Shown here in pieces: positions 1-7,724 of a DNA stretch of 20,063 nucleotides (position 1 is the first letter of the stretch; each line of letters starts with the position of its first letter). The notes beneath the pieces are model-generated. The model did no database searches. It was not told where the DNA came from and was given only the letters and a program-made list of their open reading frames with translations. Made by a program: the position numbers and the translations under genes. The stretch covers positions 1 through 20,063 of the forward strand of contig JAFDJC010000011.1 in the NCBI GenBank assembly GCA_019307665.1, written 5' to 3'. Origin of the DNA: Deltaproteobacteria bacterium (GTDB lineage Bacteria > Desulfobacterota > Desulfobacteria > Desulfobacterales > SURF-7).

Positions 1-37
1 CACTCAATAAATACAGATAGTTATAAAAAAAGTGACG

Positions 38-60
38 AAAAAAACGACGCCAAAACCGTC
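38..60 (-). terminator. Putative Rho-independent terminator after the tRNA pair
   Basis: Read on the minus strand, a short GC-rich stem GACG/CGTC with a seven-base loop is followed at once by a G and a run of seven T. It lies about 50 bases past the 3' end of tRNA-Cys, where the long leftward transcript would be expected to end. The stem is only four base pairs, so this is a plausible call and not a certain one. Confidence 0.5.
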
Positions 61-110
61 CCAAACGAAAAAAAGGGCCAGGCAAGAATGACCTAACCCC
101 TTGAATTTAC

Positions 111-185
111 TGGAGGCGGCAATCAGATTTGAACTGATGAATGTCGGTTTTGCAGACCGATGCCTTACCACTTGGCTATGCCGCC
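111..185 (-). tRNA. tRNA-Cys (anticodon GCA)
   Basis: The minus strand folds as a complete cloverleaf. The acceptor stem is GGCGGCA/TGCCGCC, the anticodon loop CTGCAAA carries GCA, and the T arm has TTCAAAT in the loop. The discriminator base is U, as expected for cysteine tRNA. The terminal CCA is encoded in the DNA (111-113). It lies 7 bases downstream of tRNA-Gly and is almost certainly cotranscribed with it behind pgsA, matching the pgsA-glyW-cysT order known from E. coli. No tRNA-Leu follows. Confidence 0.96.
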
Positions 186-192
186 AAAAAAA

Positions 193-267
193 TGGAGCGG
201 GAAACGGGATTTGAACCCGCGACTTCGACCTTGGCAAGGTCGCACTCTACCACTGAGTTATTCCCGC
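193..267 (-). tRNA. tRNA-Gly (anticodon GCC)
   Basis: This is a minus-strand cloverleaf with acceptor stem GCGGGAA/TTCCCGC, anticodon arm GACCTTGCCAAGGTC carrying GCC, T arm CGGGTTCAAATCCCG, discriminator U and an encoded CCA (193-195). It starts 54 bases after the pgsA stop codon with no visible terminator between them, so it is probably processed from the same transcript. Confidence 0.97.
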
Positions 268-321
268 TCAGAAAATCGGTTATTTAGCGCTTTATCTTAA
301 TCTTGTCAATAACAAATCCTT

Positions 322-894
322 CTATTCATTCATGAACAGCATTTTAAATCTCTTAAAGTAGTCATAACCGGACCAAAGTGTAAATACAAGTGCACACCAT
401 ATAAGAAATGTTCCGATTGCATGCATATTAATGCCAAAATAGGGAGAATGTAAGAGAAGCGGTATGATTGCTGCAATCTGAAAACCGGTCTTATATTTTC
501 CAAGATTAGATGCCGAAATGTCCTCTCCTTTTTCGGCAAGGACACTCCTCAGCCCTGTAACTGCAATCTCACGTCCGATAATCACGCAAACCATCCATGC
601 CGGAACCCAGCCGTAAGATGTCATCATGATCAGGGGTGAAGAGATTAAAAGTTTGTCTGCAAGCGGATCCATTGCTTTGCCGAAATTCGAAACAAGCCCG
701 TTTCGTCTTGCAAGAAACCCGTCAAAATAATCGGTTGCCGCCGCAATGCTGAACACCAGGGCTGCCATGAAGGTGCAAAACGTGTTGGGAAACAGCATGA
801 AAACAATAATAACAGGGCTCGCTGCAATGCGAAACAGGGTTAGCTTGTTTGGATCGCTGATAATTTTTATAAATTTTTCTTTTTGAGACATCAT
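322..894 (-). CDS. pgsA: CDP-diacylglycerol--glycerol-3-phosphate 3-phosphatidyltransferase
   Basis: This integral inner-membrane enzyme makes phosphatidylglycerol phosphate from CDP-diacylglycerol and glycerol-3-phosphate, the committed step to phosphatidylglycerol and cardiolipin. The CDP-alcohol phosphotransferase signature D-x2-DG-x2-AR-x8-G-x3-D-x3-D is intact at residues 55-80 (DYFDG, AR, G, DPLAD). Several hydrophobic segments surround it, and the length of about 190 residues is normal for PgsA. The start is ambiguous: GTG (897), ATG (894) and ATG (891) lie in a row behind a weak GGG ribosome binding site. I took the first ATG. The gene sits 25 bases downstream of the fructose-6-phosphate aldolase gene and is followed by tRNA-Gly and tRNA-Cys, an order shared with E. 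coli. Confidence 0.95.
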   Translation of the reverse strand: MMSQKEKFIKIISDPNKLTLFRIAASPVIIVFMLFPNTFCTFMAALVFSIAAATDYFDGFLARRNGLVSNFGKAMDPLADKLLISSPLIMMTSYGWVPAWMVCVIIGREIAVTGLRSVLAEKGEDISASNLGKYKTGFQIAAIIPLLLHSPYFGINMHAIGTFLIWCALVFTLWSGYDYFKRFKMLFMNE

Positions 895-919
895 CACTAA
901 ACCCAGTACTTAAAAACTG

Positions 920-1567
920 TTATTTTTTACCTGCCTTCTCCCAGTCGCTTAAAAATGCTTTGATACCTTTGTCGGTCATGGGGTGAGCAGCAAGCTTTGC
1001 CAGGACATTGAACGGGATTGTGGCGATATCCGCACCTATCAGCGCCGCATCAAGGACATGCAGCGGGTTCCGAATACTAGCCACTATGATTTCACTAGTA
1101 TAACCGTAATTGCTGTAAATTTCAACAATTTGATCCACCAGAACCATACCTTCCTGGGCAAGATCATCCAGACGACCTATAAAAGGGCTTACAAAAGTTG
1201 CCCCGGCTTTGGCTGCCATCAACGCTTGAAGCGGAGAAAAAAGAAGGGTTACGTTGGTTTTAATATCCTCCGATGCCAGAATGCGGGTGGCCTTTATTCC
1301 ATCTATTGTCATGGGAACTTTAATAACGATATTGTCATGTATCTTTGCCAGCTCCCGTGCCTCTTTGACCATTCCATCTGTGTCAAGGCTAATCACTTCA
1401 GCACTGATAGGGCCATCTACGATACTGCATATCTCTTTGATTATTGTCTGAAAGTCACCGCCTTCCCTTGCGATCAATGTTGGATTGGTCGTTACACCAT
1501 CAACCATTCCCATACTATGGGCTTCTTTGATCTCGTCAATGTTGGCAGTATCAATAAAAAATTTCAT
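920..1567 (-). CDS. fsa: Fructose-6-phosphate aldolase / transaldolase-like protein (TalC/MipB family)
   Basis: This 215-residue protein has the full length of the small single-domain transaldolase family (TIM barrel, cytoplasmic). The N-terminus MKFFIDTANIDEI and the TTNPTL motif (residues 26-31) are typical of the family. The Schiff-base lysine is Lys83 in NIVIKVPMT. Members either cleave fructose-6-phosphate into dihydroxyacetone and glyceraldehyde-3-phosphate or act as true transaldolases, and sequence reading alone cannot tell which. A strong AAGGAGG ribosome binding site lies seven bases before the ATG. It lies in the leftward run 20 bases after the small YHS-like gene and 25 bases before pgsA. 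The symbol could equally be tal. Confidence 0.92.
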   Translation of the reverse strand: MKFFIDTANIDEIKEAHSMGMVDGVTTNPTLIAREGGDFQTIIKEICSIVDGPISAEVISLDTDGMVKEARELAKIHDNIVIKVPMTIDGIKATRILASEDIKTNVTLLFSPLQALMAAKAGATFVSPFIGRLDDLAQEGMVLVDQIVEIYSNYGYTSEIIVASIRNPLHVLDAALIGADIATIPFNVLAKLAAHPMTDKGIKAFLSDWEKAGKK

Positions 1568-1587
1568 GGAACAATACCTCCTTAATA

Positions 1588-1851
1588 TTATTTTTTATTC
1601 ATCTCTTGAATATACAGGTCTTTACATTCTTTGCTGCAAAAATAAAAAACCTCGCCATTGTTTTTAAAGTGCACACCATTCCGTTTTGGAAAATATACAT
1701 GACAATACGGATCTTTAACCATCACATCGTCAATTTCTCCTCTTGCCATCCCCGAAACAGTTCTGTTTACGGCTACATTAAGCCGGCTCCAGGACTTATA
1801 GATCTTGAGTCCGATGTAAACCAGCCCTATGAGAAATATGAATTTCAGCAT
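1588..1851 (-). CDS. Small membrane-anchored YHS/TRASH-like protein (PP0621-like)
   Basis: This 87-residue protein has one N-terminal hydrophobic segment (residues 2-16) followed by a soluble part. Its C-terminal half reads VKDPYCHVYFPK, then FYFCSKECKDLY. The DPYC...YFC..EC pattern resembles the metal-binding YHS/TRASH motifs and the small PP0621-type proteins found next to housekeeping genes. Metal binding through Cys residues is an inference; no function is established by the sequence. The start overlaps the folK stop by seven bases (1845-1851) and there is no good ribosome binding site of its own, so translation is probably coupled to folK. Confidence 0.75.
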   Translation of the reverse strand: MLKFIFLIGLVYIGLKIYKSWSRLNVAVNRTVSGMARGEIDDVMVKDPYCHVYFPKRNGVHFKNNGEVFYFCSKECKDLYIQEMNKK

Positions 1852-2354
1852 GGATACGGCAATACTTTCTGCTTTTTATCATTTAAGTTGTTAAGCAGGG
1901 ACCTTATATCCTTCTTGATAACAGGGTGAACAATATCAGGATCAATATCACAAAGCGGCTGCAACACAAATGCTCTTTTATGCATTCTTGGATGTGGAAT
2001 GATCAGTCCTTTGGAGTCGATCACCGAATTATTATACAAAATGATATCCATATCAAGAATTCTCGGGCCAAACTTTATTACACCCTCCTTCCGGCCTGCA
2101 TCCCTTTCAATCGACTTCAAATATTCAAGCAGCTTGAGGGGAGTAAGACAGGTATTAATTTGTATTGCCGCGTTAATAAACCAATCCTGCTTTTCATAAT
2201 CAACAGGGGCGGTCTGGTAAAACCGGGACCTGCCTGTTATTTCAATTTCTTCCAACCCGGCAAGCGCTTCAATGCCATGCCTGCAATTTTCAATACGGTT
2301 TTTTAAATTTGAGCCGATTGATATAATCGCTGTATTATTCTTTTTTTCTAACAT
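1845..2354 (-). CDS. folK: 2-amino-4-hydroxy-6-hydroxymethyldihydropteridine pyrophosphokinase
   Basis: HPPK transfers pyrophosphate from ATP to 6-hydroxymethyl-dihydropterin, the step before dihydropteroate synthase in folate synthesis (cytoplasm). The 169 residues cover the whole family fold. The N-terminal ISIGSNL strand starts the domain, RSRFYQTAPV and the DWFINAA segment form the pterin site, and FGPRILDMDIILY carries the family signature with the two metal-binding Asp residues. HPRMHKRAFVLQPL follows in the C-terminal part. The start ATG at 2354 has no obvious ribosome binding site. The gene is preceded by a 141-base gap with a large inverted repeat, so it may begin a new transcriptional unit. 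Confidence 0.95.
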   Translation of the reverse strand: MLEKKNNTAIISIGSNLKNRIENCRHGIEALAGLEEIEITGRSRFYQTAPVDYEKQDWFINAAIQINTCLTPLKLLEYLKSIERDAGRKEGVIKFGPRILDMDIILYNNSVIDSKGLIIPHPRMHKRAFVLQPLCDIDPDIVHPVIKKDIRSLLNNLNDKKQKVLPYPC

Positions 2355-2394
2355 GTTAGCGCTACAAATCGTAACTTTTCAATAACCACGGACT

Positions 2395-2468
2395 AAGGAT
2401 ATCTCATTTATAAATATCTGAAACTCGCTTTGCTCAGACAGTCACCTATTTATAAATGAGACATCCTT
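2395..2468. repeat. Near-perfect 22-base inverted repeat with nested hairpin
   Basis: Arms at 2395-2416 and 2447-2468 are complementary in 21 of 22 positions. The 30-base centre contains a second small palindrome, TCTGA (2417-2421) and TCAGA (2434-2438). The element lies between the lipoprotein gene and folK, which are transcribed in the same direction. It could act as an mRNA hairpin separating the two transcripts, or be a dispersed palindromic element (MITE- or REP-like). There is no T run directly behind it, so it is not a classic Rho-independent terminator. Confidence 0.8.
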
Positions 2469-2495
2469 GCCCCTCCCTGTCTTTTTGAGAACTTA

Positions 2496-2963
2496 CTAAA
2501 AATCAAACTCAATAAGATTGGAATCCGCACTAGCAACGTTATCCCAGGTATACCCCACAATCTTATAAGAATACCTGCTGCCTGTTTCAAGCCCTTCTGA
2601 ATAAGAAACCTTCTCTTTTTCTCCTCCCTGCCATAGATCTGAACCTACATTGATATCCGCAATCTTTTTGAATTTCAGAGGGCATCCGGGACAATGTTCA
2701 TCTGTTCCTGTTTTTGGCCCTGTCTTTGACCTGAATACACAAAAGCGTTCAATAACAGCGCGGTCCTTTTTGGGAGGGATGCTCCATTCTAAAATAATGA
2801 TGCTTCCCGTGACTGTCTTTTCCAGGTCTGTTACCGCATTGGGCAATTCCTTCAAAGGCGGCAGGGGAGGATTTTTTATTCCGCACCCTATTATTCCAAA
2901 TCCGGTTGAACACACTGCAGTGAAAAATAAAAACAGAAAAATATTTAACTGATTTTTATCCAA
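2496..2963 (-). CDS. LptM-like lipoprotein with a fibronectin type III-like domain
   Basis: The protein has a hydrophobic signal segment (about residues 6-22) ending in the lipobox IIGC, with Cys27 as the lipid-carrying residue. The mature N-terminus CGIKNPPLPP resembles the CGxKGPLxxP start of LptM/YifL, the small lipoprotein that often follows argH and assists LPS transporter assembly in E. coli. Here about 115 more residues follow. They read like one Fn3-type beta-sandwich (LEWSIPP ... ERFCVFRS ... YSYKIVGY ... DSN). A TTG at 2963 with an upstream AGGGA is the likeliest start; another TTG at 2978 has a poorly spaced site. The start overlaps the argH stop by eight bases. A role in outer-membrane LPS assembly is an inference. 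Confidence 0.75.
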   Translation of the reverse strand: MDKNQLNIFLFLFFTAVCSTGFGIIGCGIKNPPLPPLKELPNAVTDLEKTVTGSIIILEWSIPPKKDRAVIERFCVFRSKTGPKTGTDEHCPGCPLKFKKIADINVGSDLWQGGEKEKVSYSEGLETGSRYSYKIVGYTWDNVASADSNLIEFDF

Positions 2964-4347
2964 CCTGTTTCCCTTCAAGTTCCTTCTTTGCCGCTTCCAC
3001 AGCCACCCTTACATTTTCAGTGGCAGTGCCTCCGTATGACACACGCCGGTTGATCATGTTCTCAACGGTTAAACAGTCGAATATATCTTCGGAGATAAGG
3101 CTCGAAAAAACTTTAAGCTCTTTCAGGCTCAATTCATGCAGTTCCTTATGCTCTCCAAGAGCATAACCGACAGCCTTTCCGACACATGAATGTGCCTCTC
3201 TGAAAGGAATCCCTTTTCCCACAAGATAGTCCGCCATATCTGTTGCATTTAGAAAACCGGTTGAAACAGCAGACAGCATATTCTCCTTTTTCACGGAAAC
3301 TTCAGGAAGTAACCGTGCATATATATCGATGCAGGACATTAGAGTGTCCGCAGTATCAAAAAGCGGTGGCTTATCCTCCTGCATGTCACGGTTATAGGCA
3401 AGCGGAAGTGATTTCATGATAGTGAGAACTGCCATAAGGTTTCCGAATACACGACCTGTTTTCCCCCTCACAAGTTCCGGCACATCAGGATTCTTCTTCT
3501 GGGGCATGATGCTGCTTCCTGTTGAAAAAGCATCACTAAGCTCAATAAAATTAAACTCCGAAGACGACCAGATGATCAACTCTTCGGAAATCCGGGAGAA
3601 ATGTACCATACATATGCTTGCCGAAGACAGAAACTCCAGAATGAAATCGCGGTCTGAAACCGCATCAATACTGTTTGATGTCATTTTTGAAAAGCTAAGA
3701 AGACGTGTCGTATATTCCCTGTCTATGGAATAGGTTGTCCCGGCCAGGGCAGCGCTGCCAAGCGGATTTTCGTCCATCCGCTTTAATCCGTCTTCGAATC
3801 TTTTGGCATCTCTTGAAAACATTTCATAATAGGCCATAAGGTGATGTGCCAAAAGCACAGGCTGTGCTCTCTGCAGATGTGTATATCCCGGCATTACCGT
3901 ATAAATATGTTCCCCTGCAAGGTTTACAAGGGCCTGTCGTAAGGCCTTCAACCCTTTTAACACCTGTTTTGTAACATCCTTAAGATACAATTTTGTGTCG
4001 AGCGCAACCTGATCATTTCTACTTCTTGCAGTATGGAGCTTCCTTGCATTTTCAGGCATTTTATGTGTCAGGGCATCTTCGATATGCATGTGGATATCTT
4101 CAAGGCTGTCATCAAATTTAAATTCCTGTTTTTCAATCTTTTCTTTTACTTCCTCGAGCCCTTTAATCAGGGACTCGGCCTCACCTTCATCAATAATATT
4201 CGCCTTTGCAAGCATTCTGCAGTGCGCAATACTACCTTCTATGTCTTGAGTATAAAGACGTTTATCTGTATCAATCGAGGAAGTAAATGCTTCAACTGCA
4301 GCATCTGTTTTCTCTTGAAATCTTCCGTTCCAGGGCTTTTCAGGCAT
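2956..4347 (-). CDS. argH: Argininosuccinate lyase
   Basis: ArgH splits argininosuccinate into arginine and fumarate, the last step of arginine synthesis. The 463-residue length is standard for the homotetrameric fumarase/aspartase superfamily enzyme. Visible landmarks are TARSRNDQ (residues 106-113), GYTHLQRAQP with the general-acid/base His157, and the superfamily signature GSSIMPQKKNPD (277-288) on the flexible catalytic loop with its Ser. An ATG with GGAG eight bases upstream marks the start, 17 bases after the argG stop. It is the last arginine gene of the run, and its stop overlaps the start of the LptM-like lipoprotein. Confidence 0.98.
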   Translation of the reverse strand: MPEKPWNGRFQEKTDAAVEAFTSSIDTDKRLYTQDIEGSIAHCRMLAKANIIDEGEAESLIKGLEEVKEKIEKQEFKFDDSLEDIHMHIEDALTHKMPENARKLHTARSRNDQVALDTKLYLKDVTKQVLKGLKALRQALVNLAGEHIYTVMPGYTHLQRAQPVLLAHHLMAYYEMFSRDAKRFEDGLKRMDENPLGSAALAGTTYSIDREYTTRLLSFSKMTSNSIDAVSDRDFILEFLSSASICMVHFSRISEELIIWSSSEFNFIELSDAFSTGSSIMPQKKNPDVPELVRGKTGRVFGNLMAVLTIMKSLPLAYNRDMQEDKPPLFDTADTLMSCIDIYARLLPEVSVKKENMLSAVSTGFLNATDMADYLVGKGIPFREAHSCVGKAVGYALGEHKELHELSLKELKVFSSLISEDIFDCLTVENMINRRVSYGGTATENVRVAVEAAKKELEGKQVG

Positions 4348-4364
4348 AGATTCTTCTCCGATAT

Positions 4365-5564
4365 CTAACGGTTCATCAAGTTCTGAATCCTGAGTCTCAA
4401 TGCATTAAGGCGAATAAAGCCTTCTGCATCCTTCTGACTGTAAACCTTATCATCTTCAAAAGTGGCAAAGTCCTCATGGTAAATGGACAAATCCGACTTG
4501 CGGCCTGTGATCCTAACATTGCCTTTATAAAGTTCCAGGCGCGCTGTTCCTGTTACATTCTGCTGTGCCTGATCCATAGTGTTCTGCAGAAGTCTCATTT
4601 CAGGCGAAAACCAGAAGCCGTTATACAGCATTTCTGAATACTTAGGTATCAGTGAATCCCTGATATGCATCACCTCGCGGTCCATGGTAATAGACTCAAC
4701 CGCCATGTGTGCTGCTCTCAATATGGTCCCACCCGGGGTTTCATATACACCACGGGATTTCATTCCCACAAATCGGTTCTCCACCAAATCAATACGCCCT
4801 ATACCATGACAACTGCCCAGCCGGTTAAGTTCCTTCAAAAGATTTGCAGGTGATAACGTCGCATCGTTAACAGCAATCGGATCGCCATTCTCAAAAGTAA
4901 TTTCAACATGTTCCGACTTGTCCGGTGCTTCCTGCGGCGACACGGATAAAATGAACATGTCCTCAGGAGGTTCGTTCCAAGGGTCTTCAAGAACACCGCC
5001 TTCATAGCTGATGTGAAGCAAGTTTCTGTCCGTGCTGTATGGTTTTTTAGGAGTAACAGGCACAGGTATGCCATGTTTTTCAGCAAACTCCATAAGGGCA
5101 GTCCTGGAATTCAAGTCCCATTCTCTCCAGGGCGCAATAATCTTAATTTCCGGGTCAATGGAAAGGTATCCCAGCTCAAATCTGACTTGATCATTCCCTT
5201 TTCCCGTAGCACCGTGACTGACGGCGTCAGCTCCTTCAAGTTTTGCGATCTCCATCTGCCGTTTTGCAATAAGTGGACGTGCAATCGATGTGCCCAAGAG
5301 GTATCGGCCTTCATATAAAGCATTGGCTCTGAATGCAGGGAAGACATAATCAGCAACAAACGTCTCTTTTAAATCATCGACATATACTTTGGAGGCGCCT
5401 GTCTTCATGGCCTTTTCCTCAATTGTATCCAGCTCTTCTTCCTGGCCGATATCAGCAGAAAAAGCCACGACATCGCACGAATAGGTTTCACCCAGCCATT
5501 TTAATATCACCGAGGTATCAAGACCTCCCGAATATGCCAGCACAACTTTTTTTACTTCAGACAC
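4365..5564 (-). CDS. argG: Argininosuccinate synthase
   Basis: ArgG condenses citrulline and aspartate with ATP cleavage to AMP and PPi. The N-type ATP pyrophosphatase P-loop AYSGGLDTS is at residues 10-18. SHGATGKGNDQVRFE, with the citrulline/aspartate-binding residues, and the SIAR and FEYGG-like (HISYEGGVLED) segments follow. The length is about 399 residues, as usual. An in-frame ATG at 5573 is immediately adjacent to the AAAGGAG ribosome binding site and so is badly spaced. The GTG at 5564 sits nine bases from it and gives the usual N-terminus MSEVKKVVLAYSGG. I therefore chose the GTG. It overlaps the end of argF by eight bases, suggesting coupled translation. Confidence 0.97.
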   Translation of the reverse strand: MSEVKKVVLAYSGGLDTSVILKWLGETYSCDVVAFSADIGQEEELDTIEEKAMKTGASKVYVDDLKETFVADYVFPAFRANALYEGRYLLGTSIARPLIAKRQMEIAKLEGADAVSHGATGKGNDQVRFELGYLSIDPEIKIIAPWREWDLNSRTALMEFAEKHGIPVPVTPKKPYSTDRNLLHISYEGGVLEDPWNEPPEDMFILSVSPQEAPDKSEHVEITFENGDPIAVNDATLSPANLLKELNRLGSCHGIGRIDLVENRFVGMKSRGVYETPGGTILRAAHMAVESITMDREVMHIRDSLIPKYSEMLYNGFWFSPEMRLLQNTMDQAQQNVTGTARLELYKGNVRITGRKSDLSIYHEDFATFEDDKVYSQKDAEGFIRLNALRLRIQNLMNR

Positions 5565-6474
5565 CGGTATCATCTCCTTTTTTTAAAATCAATATTTCTA
5601 ATATCGCCTTATGCATATGCATCTTATTCTCAGCCTGATCCCATACAATCGACTGGGGCCCTTCCAGGACTTCTTCGCTGATCTCTTCTCCGCGATGTGC
5701 CGGAAGGCAATGCATGACAACGGCATCTTTTTTCGCCTCTTTTACAAGGGATGCATTGACCTGAAAGGGATAGAACACTTTCTTTCTAAGTATTTGTTCT
5801 CCCTCCTGCCCCATACTCGCCCAGACATCAGTATAAATTACATCAGCATTGCGGGCTGCATCCTTTGGATCGTTTGTAACAACAACTTTTCTGCCTTCCA
5901 GCATTGACAAATGCGGTTCATATCCTTTTGGGCAGGCCAAAACAAGATCCAAACCAAGCACTGTAGCAGCATTTATCCAGGAATTGGCCACATTATTGCC
6001 ATCGCCTATCCAGGCAATTTTCATACCGTCGTAGCCGCCTTTATGCTCGATAACAGTAAGGAGATCGCTTAGAATCTGGCATGGATGAAAAAGGTCGGTC
6101 AAAGCATTAATTACCGGTATATCCGAATATTCTGCAAACCCGTTTAACAGGTCCTGGGAAAATGTGCGTATGGCCATGGCATCTATAAAGCGAGAAAGAA
6201 CCCTTGCCGTATCTCTTACCGGTTCATTGCGCACTATCTGTGTATCCTTTGCGCTGATAAATATTGGTGTGCCGCCAAGTTGAACCATTGCGGCTTCAAA
6301 AGAGACACGTGTCCGGGTTGACGGCTTTTCAAAAATAAGACCGAGGGTCTTGCCGGCAAGCGTTTTTTCGGTTATCCCTTTTCTATATCTCTCCTTCAGT
6401 TCAATTGCTCGTTGAAATAAAGTCTCGAAATCGGCTTTTTCAAGATCGAGTAAGGTTAGTATATGTTTATCCAA
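5557..6474 (-). CDS. argF: Ornithine carbamoyltransferase
   Basis: ArgF makes citrulline from ornithine and carbamoyl phosphate. The carbamoyl-phosphate loop STRTR is at residues 52-56 (FEKPSTRTRVSFE). DLFHPCQILSDL carries the HPxQ motif, and HCLPAHRGEE near the C-terminus is the ornithine-side HCLP motif. The open frame extends upstream to a TTG at 6510 without a ribosome binding site. A TTG at 6474 has AGGAG five bases before it and gives MDKHILTLLDL, the usual N-terminus of the family, with a normal length of 305. The anabolic role is indicated by its place between argD and argG. Confidence 0.97.
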   Translation of the reverse strand: MDKHILTLLDLEKADFETLFQRAIELKERYRKGITEKTLAGKTLGLIFEKPSTRTRVSFEAAMVQLGGTPIFISAKDTQIVRNEPVRDTARVLSRFIDAMAIRTFSQDLLNGFAEYSDIPVINALTDLFHPCQILSDLLTVIEHKGGYDGMKIAWIGDGNNVANSWINAATVLGLDLVLACPKGYEPHLSMLEGRKVVVTNDPKDAARNADVIYTDVWASMGQEGEQILRKKVFYPFQVNASLVKEAKKDAVVMHCLPAHRGEEISEEVLEGPQSIVWDQAENKMHMHKAILEILILKKGDDTGV

Positions 6475-6536
6475 AACAGCTCCTAATCTAGTTCTAACGT
6501 AAGTTCTCAATCGCCACTGGCCAAGGGATTTCTCAT

Positions 6537-7724
6537 TTATCTGCTGCCAAGCATTTCATCAAGGCAGTCTATTAAAGAATCTATTTCCTTGTTTTTAATT
6601 ACAAGAGGCGGAATAAACCTCAAAATGTTTTCCTGTATACAATTGATAAGAAAACCTTTTTCCATACATGCGTTCACAATATCAGCTCCTGGCTCCTTCA
6701 GTTTAATCCCCAGAAGAAGTCCTATGCCTCGAACATCTTCGATCACTTTATGCTTATTCTTAAGCAAAAGGAGTTTTTCCTTAAAATATTCTCCTGCTTC
6801 TTTACTTCGATCAACAATATTTTCTCTTTCAATCACTTTCAGTGTTTCAAGAGATGCGGCTGTGATAACCGGCGTTCCGCCAAAGGTTGAAGCATGAGAG
6901 CCTGGAGAAAATGACTCGGCGACACTCTCGGAAGCGAGCATTGCTCCGATTGGCAGCCCGTTTCCAAGCGCTTTGGCTAAAGTCATTATATCCGGAGTCA
7001 CCCCAAAATGTTCGTACGCAAAAAGCTTTCCGGTCCGGCCGATCCCGGTTTGAATTTCATCAAAAACAAGGAGCGCCCCGGTCTCATCACAAATCTTTCT
7101 GACTCCCTCAAGGTAAGCCGGTTCCGGAGTGATAATCCCGCCTTCTCCCTGTATAGGCTCAAGCATTACCGCACACACATCCGGTGCTACAGCTTTTTGC
7201 AGCTCTTCCAGATGGTTAAAAGGTACAAAATCGAATCCACTAAGCACAGGTTCATATCCCGCTCTAATTTTTTCCTGGCCTGTTGCTGACATTGCGGCCA
7301 TTGTCCTTCCATGAAATGACTTTTTCATGGTTACGATCCGGAAACGATCCTTTTCCCCCTTGTCGCTGAAATATTTTCTGGCAAGTTTAATGGCAGCCTC
7401 GTTTGCTTCTGCGCCGCTGTTGCAAAAAAAAACCCGGTCCGCAAAGCTGTTTTTTACCAGCCATGAGGCGAGCTCCACCTGTGGAACAGTATAGTAAAGA
7501 TTGGAGACATGCAGAAGCGTTCCAGCTTGCTTTGAAAGTGCATTCAAAACTTCAGGATGTGAATGTCCCAAATTACAGACTGCAATCCCTGCAACAAAAT
7601 CAATATACTCCCGCCCGTCCACGTCTTCAAGCACACAGCCTTTTCCCTTTGTAATGACAATTGGGAAACGGCTGTATGTATTTGCAATAACCTGGTTTTC
7701 TGTCTCAACAATATTATCTTTCAT
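6537..7724 (-). CDS. argD: Acetylornithine aminotransferase
   Basis: This PLP-dependent class III aminotransferase converts N-acetylglutamate 5-semialdehyde and glutamate to N-acetylornithine. Many homologues also act in lysine synthesis on succinyl-diaminopimelate. The 395 residues contain the PLP phosphate motif SGAEANEAA (103-111), the FHGRT stretch (137-141), the cofactor-pairing Asp in VFDEIQTGIGRTG (220-232) and the Schiff-base Lys251 in LAKALGNG. The ATG overlaps the argB stop by four bases (ATGA), with GAGG upstream. The stop codon lies in a stretch resembling one arm of the inverted repeat before folK. Confidence 0.96.
   Translation of the reverse strand: MKDNIVETENQVIANTYSRFPIVITKGKGCVLEDVDGREYIDFVAGIAVCNLGHSHPEVLNALSKQAGTLLHVSNLYYTVPQVELASWLVKNSFADRVFFCNSGAEANEAAIKLARKYFSDKGEKDRFRIVTMKKSFHGRTMAAMSATGQEKIRAGYEPVLSGFDFVPFNHLEELQKAVAPDVCAVMLEPIQGEGGIITPEPAYLEGVRKICDETGALLVFDEIQTGIGRTGKLFAYEHFGVTPDIMTLAKALGNGLPIGAMLASESVAESFSPGSHASTFGGTPVITAASLETLKVIERENIVDRSKEAGEYFKEKLLLLKNKHKVIEDVRGIGLLLGIKLKEPGADIVNACMEKGFLINCIQENILRFIPPLVIKNKEIDSLIDCLDEMLGSR

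Noticed and set aside
4..237. Minus-strand open frame covering the tRNA genes
   Set aside because: It runs through two complete tRNA genes and has no coding character.
983..1585. Plus-strand open frame of 200 codons opposite the aldolase gene
   Set aside because: Antisense shadow of a clear fsa/tal family gene, with no recognisable domain.
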